64,000 nt of DNA from Lysobacterales bacterium PRO7 (GTDB lineage: Bacteria > Pseudomonadota > Gammaproteobacteria > Xanthomonadales > Rhodanobacteraceae): assembly GCA_021404785.1 (NCBI GenBank), contig QWHH01000005.1, positions 1 through 64,000 on the forward strand, written 5' to 3'. Numbering within the stretch: position 1 is the first letter of the stretch; the number at the start of each line of letters is the position of its first letter. Shown here one piece after another: positions 36,080-45,617 of the stretch. A program made the position numbers and the translations under genes. The notes beneath the pieces were generated by a model, which saw nothing but the letters and a program-made list of their open reading frames with translations, searched no databases and was not told the origin of the DNA.

Positions 36080-39000
36080 TCAGTGCGGCGCCACAGTTGT
36101 GGAAGCGGCTTTGCCGTCGTTGGCAGTTCGTGTGGCCGGCAACACGCGCTGATTTTCCGGTGACTCGTCCACAAACCAGGGCTTGCCGTCCTTGTCCAGA
36201 TACAGGCGCTGCATTTCGTCCAGATGGAACGGGCGCGAGCCGATGCGGCCGAAGACAGCAATCTGGTTGCCGGATTCGTCCACCCCTCGATCGCGCTCGA
36301 GTCCGCGCGACAACGACAGTGCCGGATGCCTGGTCGGATACCAGGCGATCAATTGCGGTTTCGGTTCCGGACTGAAGCCATAGAAATTCGGCTGCGACTC
36401 GGGGCTGGTGAGCTGGATCACCTTGAGTCCGTTCTTGCCATCGGCGACATAGGCGAACAACGACGCATTCGTGGTGCCGACGACGACGTCACGCGCATCC
36501 GAGATTTTCCCGCCCGCATTGAACATCTGGTAGACGAAGGGATGCTCGGGACGCGTCACGTCGATGATGGCGATGCCATCCGCACCGTCGGCGACGTAGG
36601 CGTAGGTGCGCGCCACGTGTAACTTATGTGCATAGCGCAGTGGCACGAAACCCGATACGACTTCGATGGGTTTTTCGCGATGCGTCACGTCGATGACGTG
36701 CAGGCCGTCATTTGCGCTGACGAACAGGTAGCGGAACTGCACCTGCGCTGCCTGTGCACCAGCGATGGGAATCGTCGCGAGGTATTTCGGCTTGATCGGA
36801 TCGGTCATGTCGAGCACGACCACGCCTTTGTCGGTGGACACATAGAACGTGTCGCCGGCGATGGCGAGGTGGCGCGCGCCGTCAAGCACGCCGTTCTCGT
36901 TCCACGTCAACTGGCGCTTGAGGAAGTTGTTGCGCGGCTCGCCGTCGGCGAGCGTTTCGATGTCGGTGGCGATCAGGCCTTCCACTGCGTCGGTGATGAA
37001 CGCGTATTTGTAGATCGGCGCCATCGGCTGTTCTTCGTTGTCCTTGCGCATCAGGTCGCCGACATTGCGGTTGGGCGCTACCGGCTGCGTGGTGGCGAGC
37101 ACGACGCACGTCGCGTCCTTGCTGGCGATGTGCGTGTCCTGGCCGAGCGGCGAGAACGGCGCGGTGACGAGCTTCTCGGAAAAGCCCTTGTTGGCGACGC
37201 TGGCCACGTCGTATACGCGCATGCCCTTGGTGCCTTCCGCCACGTACAGGTATTCGCCGCGCAATTGCAGGCACTGCGCATCGCCGGCATTGTGCTCGGC
37301 GGCGTGCTGCAGCTTTTGTCCGCGATCTTCGTGTGCCTTGTACCAGTCCGGGTAGGCGTATTTCTGCAAATAGCTGCCGATCACGGCCTGCGGCTCGTCC
37401 CATTCGGTGACCTGCACCGCGCCGACGCCGCCGTTTTCGCCGACCCAGGCGTGGTAGCCGATGAAGTCGACGAACTTGGTGCCGAGCAGTAGCAGTTGCG
37501 ACAGGATCGCGTTGTTGTCGTTCGCTTTCGACAGATGGCAGTCGTCGCACTGTTTGGTTTCGGTCTTGCGTTCGGTGTGCGGATAGTGCGGCGCGAACGC
37601 CTGCGAGGAATAGCCCGAGGCCGCGATCGGCGGCTGCTGCACGTAGATCTTCTCGCGGTTGATGTTGGTCGAGGACAGCACCAGCGCCGAGGAGGAACGC
37701 ACCGGTGCGATCTTGTGGTCCTTGACGTCGCCGTGCACGCCGAGCTGAAACATCTGGTCGCGCGCGACCTGCGGGTTGTAGGTGGCAAAGTTGCGCGTGA
37801 AACCGCCTTCGTACTTGTGCCGCTCGGTCTTCCAGTTCGCCTGGATGGGCAGATGGCAACCGCCGCAACTCGTTGTCCACGAGGTGTGGCAGGCGTAGCA
37901 CAGCATCTTGTCCTCGTTGTGCGCGCGCTGGGCCTTGGGCACGTCCGCGCCGAATTTCATCGCGTCCGGGTTGTCAGACACGGTATGCGCCTGCGTCGCC
38001 TTGGCGTCGTACATCGGCGACTTCGGATCGGCGCTGTCCTTGACGAGCGTCATCGTCCATTCCAGTCCCGGCGTCACCGCCGAGCGCTGGATCAGCTTGC
38101 CTTCGACCCACTCGAAGCGCTTCTTGCCGTCCGGGTTGCGAATCAAGAGCAAGTCGCGGCCATACGGCCCGGCCGCGGGGCCGGAGGTCTTGAGCGTCGG
38201 ATACGCATCGACGGTGCCGTGACAATCCTGGCACTGGATTTCCACCGCACCCATGACTTCGGCCTTGACATAGCCGTTGCCGTGGTTGTCCTGGCTGAAA
38301 TGGCAGTCCACGCACTGCATGCCCACGTCGACGTGGATCGATTGCAGGTGCACGGCCTTCTTGAATTTTTCCGGATCGTCGTTGGCGACGATGGCGCGGC
38401 TCTTGTCGAGCAGATCGCCCTTGCGGTCGCGTGCGTACACGGCGCGGAAGTTCCAGCCGTGGCCGTGGTAGTCGGCGAACTGGGTGTCCTTGAGTTGCGG
38501 ATTGAGCAGGGAGACATCCTTCGAAAAATTCGGATCGCCCCACTTGCCGCGGATTGCCGCTTCCTCGGGATTGCGGTCGAGGATCTTGCGTTGCTCCGCG
38601 TCGCTCGGATCTTTCTGCTGCTTCGGCCACATCGATGCCGCGTCGGACTCATAGTCCCACATCGTGTAACCGAGCATGGTGTTGATGAACATGTTCGGCT
38701 GGTGCATGTGGCAGATCATGCACTGGCTGGTCGGGATCTGGCGCGTGAACTCGTGCTTGAGCGGATGCCCGGATTCGGCGTGCGAGATCGTCGGATCGGC
38801 TTCCTGCGACAGGCCGGTGTTGCCGTATTTGGCGTAGATCGCCGAATGGAAGGTGTCGCGGTCGTTCGCATAGACGACGTGGCAGGCCGAGCAGCCGGAC
38901 GAGCGGTAGTCGCCCGGATTGTCGTTGGTGCCGAGCATCCAGATGAAGGGATCGTTCAGGCGTGTCTTGACGATGTTGAGCACGGGAATCGCCACGCGCG

Positions 39001-39892
39001 AACCGGTCCCGGGGCCACGGTTGGACTGGCGGATGTCCGGGCGGCCGGGCTCCTCGAGGCGCTGCAACAGACCGGCCTCGCCGGGCAGGCCGATCTCGGG
39101 AAAAACCGTGCCGATGTTGCGGCCACCGCGCTCGAACACGCGGAAGATGTCGCCGGGCGGGGTGATCTCCCAGGCCGGCATCGGATAGATCTTCGGCAGG
39201 ATGTCATGCGCGGAAGGTTTGCCGTCCGGCACGGGCGGACTGGCCGTTGCGGCCGGCTTGCCGTCTTGCGTGTACGCCTCGCCGAGCACCGAATGCTTGT
39301 AGGGCAGGATGCCGTTGTTGTACGCCGCCGCGCCCCAGAACATCGCCGCATTTGCCATCAGGCTTTTTTCGTTGGCCTGGATTTCCGGCAGGTGGCAGGC
39401 ACCGCAGGCCATGGTCGCCGCGCGCAGGTCGCCGGGATTGACGAAGCGCACGAACTCGGCCGATTCCTTCATCCACCACGTGTAACTGCGCTGCGGATTC
39501 GCGCTGGTCTTCCAGTGCTCGGGATAGCGCGGCAGCACGTGAGCCTTGTCCATCGCGGCCTGGTAGGCGGCCGACCAGTCGCGCTTGTCGTGCTGCGCGT
39601 CGGCATCGTAGCCTTCGCCCGCCGGCGTGTTCACGCTGGCATCGCCACCGTGGCAATCCGTGCAGCCGAGCACGACGCCGCCCGTCGGATGCATGGTCTT
39701 GCGATCCGATTTCGTATGGCAGGACACGCAGCCGCCGGATTTCGCGTCGGCCTGTTCCAGAGTTTGGAACGCGGGCGCGGGCGGTGCGGTGGTGTAGCTG
39801 CGCATGACCGGCTGTTCTTCGTTGGCGCTGGCGAGCGTGGTCGGCAGCGACAGCGCAAATACGACGGCAACGACCCATTTGGCTTTGGTCAT
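36080..39892 (-). CDS. decaheme c-type cytochrome with C-terminal LVIVD propeller
   Basis: A 1270-residue exported protein. A Sec signal peptide (WVVAVVFALSLPTTLASA) is followed by ten CxxCH heme sites starting at Cys55, 77, 163, 334, 391, 527, 554, 665, 676 and 782. From about residue 875 to 1175 there are LVIVD-type beta-propeller blades (YLYVAEGTKGMRVYDV, TFYVSTDKGVVVLDM, YLFVSANDGLHVIDV, YAYVADGADGIAIIDV). No lipobox is present, so attachment to the outer membrane would need a partner; the beta-barrel encoded just upstream is a candidate. It is the last gene of the six-gene electron-transfer cluster and converges with the degenerate GGDEF/EAL gene, leaving 6 nt. Confidence 0.88.
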   Translation of the reverse strand: MTKAKWVVAVVFALSLPTTLASANEEQPVMRSYTTAPPAPAFQTLEQADAKSGGCVSCHTKSDRKTMHPTGGVVLGCTDCHGGDASVNTPAGEGYDADAQHDKRDWSAAYQAAMDKAHVLPRYPEHWKTSANPQRSYTWWMKESAEFVRFVNPGDLRAATMACGACHLPEIQANEKSLMANAAMFWGAAAYNNGILPYKHSVLGEAYTQDGKPAATASPPVPDGKPSAHDILPKIYPMPAWEITPPGDIFRVFERGGRNIGTVFPEIGLPGEAGLLQRLEEPGRPDIRQSNRGPGTGSRVAIPVLNIVKTRLNDPFIWMLGTNDNPGDYRSSGCSACHVVYANDRDTFHSAIYAKYGNTGLSQEADPTISHAESGHPLKHEFTRQIPTSQCMICHMHQPNMFINTMLGYTMWDYESDAASMWPKQQKDPSDAEQRKILDRNPEEAAIRGKWGDPNFSKDVSLLNPQLKDTQFADYHGHGWNFRAVYARDRKGDLLDKSRAIVANDDPEKFKKAVHLQSIHVDVGMQCVDCHFSQDNHGNGYVKAEVMGAVEIQCQDCHGTVDAYPTLKTSGPAAGPYGRDLLLIRNPDGKKRFEWVEGKLIQRSAVTPGLEWTMTLVKDSADPKSPMYDAKATQAHTVSDNPDAMKFGADVPKAQRAHNEDKMLCYACHTSWTTSCGGCHLPIQANWKTERHKYEGGFTRNFATYNPQVARDQMFQLGVHGDVKDHKIAPVRSSSALVLSSTNINREKIYVQQPPIAASGYSSQAFAPHYPHTERKTETKQCDDCHLSKANDNNAILSQLLLLGTKFVDFIGYHAWVGENGGVGAVQVTEWDEPQAVIGSYLQKYAYPDWYKAHEDRGQKLQHAAEHNAGDAQCLQLRGEYLYVAEGTKGMRVYDVASVANKGFSEKLVTAPFSPLGQDTHIASKDATCVVLATTQPVAPNRNVGDLMRKDNEEQPMAPIYKYAFITDAVEGLIATDIETLADGEPRNNFLKRQLTWNENGVLDGARHLAIAGDTFYVSTDKGVVVLDMTDPIKPKYLATIPIAGAQAAQVQFRYLFVSANDGLHVIDVTHREKPIEVVSGFVPLRYAHKLHVARTYAYVADGADGIAIIDVTRPEHPFVYQMFNAGGKISDARDVVVGTTNASLFAYVADGKNGLKVIQLTSPESQPNFYGFSPEPKPQLIAWYPTRHPALSLSRGLERDRGVDESGNQIAVFGRIGSRPFHLDEMQRLYLDKDGKPWFVDESPENQRVLPATRTANDGKAASTTVAPH

Positions 39893-39902
39893 GGCAAGGC
39901 CC

Positions 39903-41732
39903 TCAATAGGTCAGGATCACGTTTGCAAGCACGGAGTAGTACAGCGAATGGTCGGAGCTGAACAGGCTCTTGAAACCGGAGCCGGGTCTGAGTGCGGCGC
40001 CGGACAGGCGCACGATCACGTTCTGGGTGAAGTAGGGTCGCCATGTCCACGCCACCGACACATCCGTGCCGATGCTGCGCCCGATGTTCGCCTGTTGGCG
40101 CAGCGCTTCGAGTGTCGCCGTGTTGTCGAACCAGAGTTCGTTGAGATTGCCGGTTACGCGCGATTGCGGCGTGATGTCGAAATCCGCGCCGATGCCGAGC
40201 AGGCGCAGGCCGGGGTTGTCGAAATTCGATTGGCCGAGCGCGCTGGACGAGCGCAAGTCCGCCAACATGCCGTTGGGCTGGCTCAGCGCCACACCGCCGC
40301 CGCCGATCAACGGCACGGCCTGGCTGATCCAGTAACTGGTATCAGCGCCGGCGAAGATCGGGTTCTCGTTGATCGCATCGAATCCGCTCGAACGGCGGTC
40401 GTGGGCATTCTTGTCGCCGCTCGCGTAGGCCGCGGACAGGCGCGCGCGGATCCAGTCGAAATCCATCGACGCCTCGGCGGCGAGGAAGCCGGCGCGGATG
40501 CTGGTGGATGGTTCCACGAACACGCCGTGATCCTGATGTCCGAACGCGCCGTAAGCGGACACGGTGAGATTGACGCGGCCGATGTGGCCGTCGCCGTTGT
40601 AACCCAGGTAGGTGACGTCGTATTTGCGCGGCAACTGGAGGCCGATCGCGGCCGGGCGCTGGATGAAGCCGTTGGAATCGTAGATCGTGCCGTCGGAATT
40701 GTGGTTGTAGACGATGGTCGCCTGCGAGGTGTAGCCCAGCCAAGGCCAGTCCTGGCGGTACAGGTTGGCGACGAGGATGTCGTCATGGCGCGGCGTCTTC
40801 GTCACGTCGTTGAGGCCGGAATTGAGGTCCTTCTCCAGGCGCCGGAAGTAGGCGAAGTTGTACTGCCAGCGGTTGTTGTCGCGGTTGCCGAACAGGCGGA
40901 TGCCGGGCTGCGAGTCCTGGAACAGGAAACCGCGGAAATCCGTCGAGAACGGCTGGATGCCGATGCGCAGCGAATCGAAATCGTAGCGCGAGGAAACGTC
41001 GCGCAGGTGCTTGTCGACCCACAGTTCCTGCACGCCGATGAAGCCGTCGTCGCGGTCGGTGCCCAGGCGCGGGTCGATGTTCACCGCGCGCGTCTCGCGC
41101 GTGTTGATGCGGTTGTAGTTGAACGCGAGCGTGGCCTTGTATTCGATATTGGGTGGCTTGAACGTGGTGTCGCCTTCGTAGTAGTCCACGCTGGCGATGA
41201 AATTCTGCACCAGCAGCAGCTGGTTGATGCCGCCGAACACGCCTTGTTCGCCCGGGTTGCCGGTGTTCTGCGGCGCGACCGGCGTCGGCACGCTGCGCGG
41301 CTCGATGAAAGTGTCGGAGATACCGGTGAGGACGAGGAAATGATCCTTGCCGTCGATCGGCTTGTCGCCCTTGTACATGTTCTGGTTGTATGGGTCGTAC
41401 CAGGGGAACTTGAAACCGAGCGATTCCATGATGCGCCAGCGGTCGGGCACCGGGATGAAGGCGCCGGCCTGGTCTACCGGCGCGGGCGGAATGCCGTTCG
41501 GGTTGACGACCTTGAATTCCGGCGGCGCCTCGTAGGGATGTCCGGGGCGCCGGCGCGGGATTTCCGACTGGCTCGGATCGTAGGTCGGCGCCGGCAGCAC
41601 GCCGAACAGTTCCAGCAGGTGCGGAACGGCGCTCGCATCCTGCGCGCGTATTTGCGGAGGTGTGGAAAGCGCGGCCAACCCGCAGATCAGGGCGGCGGCG
41701 ATGGCGGGGCGATGGCGAAGATGCGCGTTCAT
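39903..41732 (-). CDS. outer-membrane beta-barrel of the cytochrome cluster
   Basis: A 609-residue exported protein. Signal peptide AIAAALICGLAALSTPPQIRA leads into a ~100-residue Pro-rich N-terminal part and then a long series of alternating hydrophobic/polar strands (for example RWQYNFAYFRRLEKDL, ATIVYNHNSDGTIYD, RVNLTVSAYGAFG). It ends in an aromatic residue (VLANVILTY), as outer-membrane barrels do. I do not recognise it as MtrB or a named family. Between two multiheme genes, a porin-cytochrome conduit role is the natural inference. The ATG is one base beyond the stop of the preceding gene; the decaheme gene follows 10 nt later. Confidence 0.75.
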   Translation of the reverse strand: MNAHLRHRPAIAAALICGLAALSTPPQIRAQDASAVPHLLELFGVLPAPTYDPSQSEIPRRRPGHPYEAPPEFKVVNPNGIPPAPVDQAGAFIPVPDRWRIMESLGFKFPWYDPYNQNMYKGDKPIDGKDHFLVLTGISDTFIEPRSVPTPVAPQNTGNPGEQGVFGGINQLLLVQNFIASVDYYEGDTTFKPPNIEYKATLAFNYNRINTRETRAVNIDPRLGTDRDDGFIGVQELWVDKHLRDVSSRYDFDSLRIGIQPFSTDFRGFLFQDSQPGIRLFGNRDNNRWQYNFAYFRRLEKDLNSGLNDVTKTPRHDDILVANLYRQDWPWLGYTSQATIVYNHNSDGTIYDSNGFIQRPAAIGLQLPRKYDVTYLGYNGDGHIGRVNLTVSAYGAFGHQDHGVFVEPSTSIRAGFLAAEASMDFDWIRARLSAAYASGDKNAHDRRSSGFDAINENPIFAGADTSYWISQAVPLIGGGGVALSQPNGMLADLRSSSALGQSNFDNPGLRLLGIGADFDITPQSRVTGNLNELWFDNTATLEALRQQANIGRSIGTDVSVAWTWRPYFTQNVIVRLSGAALRPGSGFKSLFSSDHSLYYSVLANVILTY

Positions 41733-41733
41733 G

Positions 41734-43728
41734 TCATTTCCCATCGCATACGTTGTCGGCGTTGCTGTCGAGGAATGGCGACTGCGGGCATTGCACGTAA
41801 CGCAGGTGCACGCCCTGCGGCGCGAGCTGATCCGCACGCATTGCCGGCGGCGCGTTGCCGATCGCGCCGCCGAGCTGGACGCCGGCGTTGTACAGGCCGA
41901 GGAAACTGACCATGTCGTCCTGGTCGACGCCGTCGCCGGAAACCCCGAGGCCGCCGACCAGGGTACTGCCGCGATAGATCGGCACGCTGCCCGGGAAAAC
42001 CTGAATGCCATTCGGCAGGTGCGGGCTGGCCGTACAGAACGGCGTCGCAGCCGGCACATTGTCGGCGCTGATCGCAAAACCCTGCGCGCTCAGGTAACCG
42101 ACCAGGTTGAGTGCGACCGCGTTGTAGACGAGGTCGAGTTGCAGACCTTCCTGGAATGGACTCCACTGCGCGAGCGGGTGGCTGAACGGACCATTCGGGT
42201 TGCCGTCGATGCCATCCGGGAAGAATGGCCGTGACAGGTTGCCGCCGGCGCGGTCAGTGAAGGCGATGTTGCCGGTCAGCGCGCTGGGCATGCCGAGAAA
42301 CGCGCGCACGGCGGAAACGTAATCGCCCAGGTTGCCCTGTGCGACGGTGGTGAACGTCGCCTTTTTGTTGGCGAAGTCGAGGCTGTCGCCGAAGTAATTC
42401 GCCGGTGCCAGCGATTGCAGTACGTCCGCCGCGTAGCTGCCGGAATTGAACGCGGCCGTGCGTGCCTTCTGCAGCGATACATCGATGCCGAACACCGGTG
42501 CGTCGCGCGTGCGCGCGACGGCGAGCGCGACACCATTGGTATCGACTATGGAAATCGACACGCGCGCCCGGCTGCCTAACGGATTGCGGATCTGCGCACG
42601 CGCGCGATTGGCGATCATCAGCGCCTGCTCTTCGATGGTCTGCACCTCGTGCGCGGTCAGCGCATTCGCGCCGTCGGTGCCATCCTTCGGCGGATAGCGA
42701 TTGCCGCCGCTGCCGTCGTCGAGTACAAAGGCGTCCAATCCAGCGTACAGTGTGGTGTCCGGACGTACACCCGAAGCGGTTTGCCCGAACGCGGTGCCAG
42801 CGAGGATGGCGCTGCCGTCGAAATAACCCGGCACCTTCATCAATGCGCCGGTCAACGCGGAGTAGGGTGGCGCGCTTTGCGGGTGCGAAGCCAGGTCTGA
42901 ATAGCCAACGTCGCTGAAGCGCAGGCTGATGCCGCCGGCGGTGATCGTGTCGGCGCGGCGGTCGGCGGGTGCGCCGAAGCCGTAAGTGCCGGCCATCGCG
43001 ATCAACTCATCGACGTTTCGATCCTTGTCCATGACATTCGGATCGAGGCCATACAAGCCATCGGCAGCGACGCCGATGCCACCAACCGGAGTTCCACTTT
43101 TATACAATGGAAATCCGCCAGGATCGGCGGAAAGCCCGAGCGGCGAATTGTGCGGACCGACGCCGGTTCCCGACGTGAAATGGGTTGCCAGGTCCGAGCA
43201 GGGCAGTTGCGAGAACTGCACACCGAAAAGCGGGCCGGCCGGAGTGCCGAGCACGCCGGGATTGAAATGCTCCTGCACGATCTGGCTGGCGGTACGCGTT
43301 GAGAATGCGTTGCCTTCGCTGGACAGGTAGGCGCCGGTAACGGCTTTGGCGATGGCGGCGAGCTCACCGGGAACTTTCAGGCCTTCCAGTCCGCCGGTGA
43401 CGTTGCGGCCGGAGGTGATGGTCACGGTGTCCGGCGCGCCATTCATTTTGTATACCGCGAGCACGTTGCCGACGCGATCGACCACGGCGATGACCGCTGG
43501 CTTGCCTTGCGCTTGTGCTTCGGCGGCGGCCTGTGCGATCACGGTCTGCACGTCGGGGGTGCCGAGGAAGGTTTGCGCATTCGCGCACGAACCGTTGCAC
43601 CCGGAATCCGGGGTGGATTGCGGCGGGGGCGGCGCAGTGCCTTCGGTACTCGCCGAATTGCTGCCGCCGCCGCAGCCGGTGAATGCCGCCATCGCAAGCA
43701 CCAGCCACAATACCCTGTTCGTGCGCAT
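41734..43728 (-). CDS. lipoprotein with two GlcG/HbpS-like domains
   Basis: A 664-residue lipoprotein: LWLVLAMAAFTGC is a lipobox signal. Two GlcG/HbpS-like modules are visible: one near the start (IAQAAAEAQAQGKPAVIAVV, then DRVGNVLAVYKMNGA) and one in the second half (MIANRARAQIRNPLGSRARV, then SISIVDTNGVALAVARTRDA). HbpS binds heme and iron in Streptomyces; GlcG is of unknown function. The module ends with YRGSTLVGGLGVSGDGVDQD, also typical. In this cluster it may bind heme or assist cytochrome maturation, but that is inference. A strong ribosome site (GGGAGAAGAG) precedes the ATG. Cysteines CNGSC near the N-terminus lack the histidine needed for heme c. Confidence 0.75.
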   Translation of the reverse strand: MRTNRVLWLVLAMAAFTGCGGGSNSASTEGTAPPPPQSTPDSGCNGSCANAQTFLGTPDVQTVIAQAAAEAQAQGKPAVIAVVDRVGNVLAVYKMNGAPDTVTITSGRNVTGGLEGLKVPGELAAIAKAVTGAYLSSEGNAFSTRTASQIVQEHFNPGVLGTPAGPLFGVQFSQLPCSDLATHFTSGTGVGPHNSPLGLSADPGGFPLYKSGTPVGGIGVAADGLYGLDPNVMDKDRNVDELIAMAGTYGFGAPADRRADTITAGGISLRFSDVGYSDLASHPQSAPPYSALTGALMKVPGYFDGSAILAGTAFGQTASGVRPDTTLYAGLDAFVLDDGSGGNRYPPKDGTDGANALTAHEVQTIEEQALMIANRARAQIRNPLGSRARVSISIVDTNGVALAVARTRDAPVFGIDVSLQKARTAAFNSGSYAADVLQSLAPANYFGDSLDFANKKATFTTVAQGNLGDYVSAVRAFLGMPSALTGNIAFTDRAGGNLSRPFFPDGIDGNPNGPFSHPLAQWSPFQEGLQLDLVYNAVALNLVGYLSAQGFAISADNVPAATPFCTASPHLPNGIQVFPGSVPIYRGSTLVGGLGVSGDGVDQDDMVSFLGLYNAGVQLGGAIGNAPPAMRADQLAPQGVHLRYVQCPQSPFLDSNADNVCDGK

Positions 43729-43822
43729 CGCTCTTCTCCCCAAGCGCGGTGCCTCGCGCCGTTGCCTTCTCAGCACCGGCGCCGCCAGTTCCCCTGTCCC
43801 GCGATGATAACCCAAGGCAAGG

Positions 43823-45502
43823 TCATAACGTACCCATCTTCAGCGTCGGCGACTGGTGGTAATCGTGGCAGGCGATGCAGGTGGTGGCGACCTTGTCCTT
43901 CGCCTTCGCCCCGCCATGGCAGGTGCGGCAGTTGGCGATGCCCGGGATAAGCACATCGCTGGATTGCGTGGATTTGGGTGCGCCATCGTGGCAATCCTCG
44001 CATTTGACCGTGCTGTGCTTGGCATGAGTGAACCGGGCGTCCGCATACCACACGCCGGACACGCGCACCGGCGCCACGTGCCAGGTGTCGTCGGCGGTTC
44101 GTGGCGGGGTAACCTTGTGGCAGGTGCTGCAGGCTTTGCCGGTGAACAGGCTGTCGGTCGCTTCGCTCGCGCGCTGGCGCGCCCAGGCGAGCGCTTCCTG
44201 CTGCTGCTGCTGTGACAACGGTGGTGACCCGGGCCGGCGGCGCTGCTGCACGATGTCCGGCGAGCGCGCGTCTGCATAGCCGCCTTCGAGTGCCACCTTC
44301 GCGTAATACTCGTTGAGCGTGTAGGCGACCGCCGCGACCTTGCCATGCGGCACTTCGCGATCCGGCGCGAGCGTGTCGAAGCCGAGCTTGTGGCAGTCGT
44401 GGCACATGGCGTCGAAATTCACCGGGCGCATCTTCGCGCCGCCGGCTTCCGGCAGGTGGCAGGTCGCGCAAGTGAGCGTGCGATGGCCGCTCGGCGTGTT
44501 CAGACCATCAGGCTTCAAGTGTTTTTCGTGGTTGAACTTGAGGCCGGAGTCTTCCTTCAGGTTCGCGGCCCAGGTCGTGCGTAGCGGCGCGAATTTCCCG
44601 TTCGCATCCCATTCGGGCAGGCTGACCTTGAACTCCGGATGATTCGTGCCGAAGTCGCTGACATCCGCGAACGTGCTGGCATCTTTCGTACGCGCCTTCA
44701 GATTGATGTGGCAATCCGAACACAGACGCTGGTCGGTGCGGATCAAGCCGCGGATTCCTTCATGATCCTGGTGGCAGCTGCGGCACTGCGCGTTGCCGAG
44801 TTGCGGCAGGTTGAACTTCGCCGGATCAGCATGCGCGGCGGTATTCGCGTGGCAGGCCAGGCAGGCCTTGTCGCGCACGGTCAGGAATGCGGTCTGGTGG
44901 CACTTCGTGCAATCGTTGGCGAAAAAATGATGCGCCGAATCGAGCGTGCCGGGATTCCAGCTTTGCGTGCTTGGCAGCAGCGGCAAGCGGCGCAGCAGCT
45001 CGCCGAAGCCGGGAACGAAATGCCCGATCATCGGCAGGATCAGGGCGAACACAAGTATCGCCACAAACAAGATCCACGATGGCTGGCGTTTGCTCAGGCC
45101 GGTCTGCGCCAGACGCGTCGGCTTGGCGCGCAGCGCGCTTTCGGCTTTCTGTTCGCTCTTGTCGAGCGTGGATACCTCGATCGCGGCGTCGTAATCCTGC
45201 GGTGCGGCGAGCAGCGTCAGGCGTGTATTGCCGATCGCCACCACGGCGCCGGCATCGGCGGTGGTGGTGTAGGTGATCGCGTCGTTGACGCGGATGCCGG
45301 CGAGGATCAGCGATTCGATCTTGTACTGGCCGCTGGAAAGCTGGGTCACGCGCGCGTGGTTGAGCGCGACGCGCAGGTCCGGCAGGAAGATGGCCTGGTC
45401 CGCCGCGCGCCCGATCGTGAGCACGTCGCCGTAGTGGACGTCCTCCTCGTAGGAAACGGCGCCCTTGCCCTTCTTCAATACTCGGCGGATGAGCCAGCGC
45501 AT
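43823..45502 (-). CDS. FHA domain fused to a membrane-anchored decaheme cytochrome
   Basis: A 559-residue protein. Residues 1-105 are an FHA domain (VLTIGRAADQAIFLPD, then VALNHARV), which would sit in the cytoplasm. One membrane helix (about 142-164) follows. The periplasmic part has ten CxxCH heme sites starting at Cys198, 214, 240, 261, 345, 367, 458, 501, 525 and 542. FHA domains recognise phosphothreonine, so the cytochrome could be recruited or regulated by a phosphorylated partner; the usual Ser before the conserved His is Asn here. I know of no characterised protein with this arrangement. It is the third gene of the cluster. Confidence 0.88.
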   Translation of the reverse strand: MRWLIRRVLKKGKGAVSYEEDVHYGDVLTIGRAADQAIFLPDLRVALNHARVTQLSSGQYKIESLILAGIRVNDAITYTTTADAGAVVAIGNTRLTLLAAPQDYDAAIEVSTLDKSEQKAESALRAKPTRLAQTGLSKRQPSWILFVAILVFALILPMIGHFVPGFGELLRRLPLLPSTQSWNPGTLDSAHHFFANDCTKCHQTAFLTVRDKACLACHANTAAHADPAKFNLPQLGNAQCRSCHQDHEGIRGLIRTDQRLCSDCHINLKARTKDASTFADVSDFGTNHPEFKVSLPEWDANGKFAPLRTTWAANLKEDSGLKFNHEKHLKPDGLNTPSGHRTLTCATCHLPEAGGAKMRPVNFDAMCHDCHKLGFDTLAPDREVPHGKVAAVAYTLNEYYAKVALEGGYADARSPDIVQQRRRPGSPPLSQQQQQEALAWARQRASEATDSLFTGKACSTCHKVTPPRTADDTWHVAPVRVSGVWYADARFTHAKHSTVKCEDCHDGAPKSTQSSDVLIPGIANCRTCHGGAKAKDKVATTCIACHDYHQSPTLKMGTL

Positions 45503-45576
45503 TCACCAAATCTCCAGTTGAAACCATCCTTGGTGCGTTGCCGTTCGGCGTCCTTGCCTCACCAGCGTTCCGTCGC

Positions 45577-45602
45577 GCGCGATGCGATTCAACGCATCGC
45601 GC
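45577..45602 (-). repeat. 10-bp inverted repeat in the cluster's only sizeable gap
   Basis: GCGCGATGCG (45577-45586) and CGCATCGCGC (45593-45602) are perfect inverted repeats with a 6-nt loop. They lie in the 115-nt gap between the cytochrome b-like gene and the FHA-cytochrome gene. No U-tract follows on the minus strand. The element may be an mRNA processing or stability hairpin, or a partial attenuator. Confidence 0.45.
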
Positions 45603-45617
45603 TAGCGCGCCGGCCCG

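Noticed and set aside
37496-39961. 821-residue plus-strand frame opposite the decaheme cytochrome
   Set aside because: It encodes no known fold and is biased to Val, Arg and His; the opposite strand has ten CxxCH motifs and a signal peptide.
41734-43728. Further heme c sites in the GlcG-type lipoprotein
   Set aside because: Its CNGSC motif lacks the histidine that follows in CxxCH, so heme c attachment is not supported.
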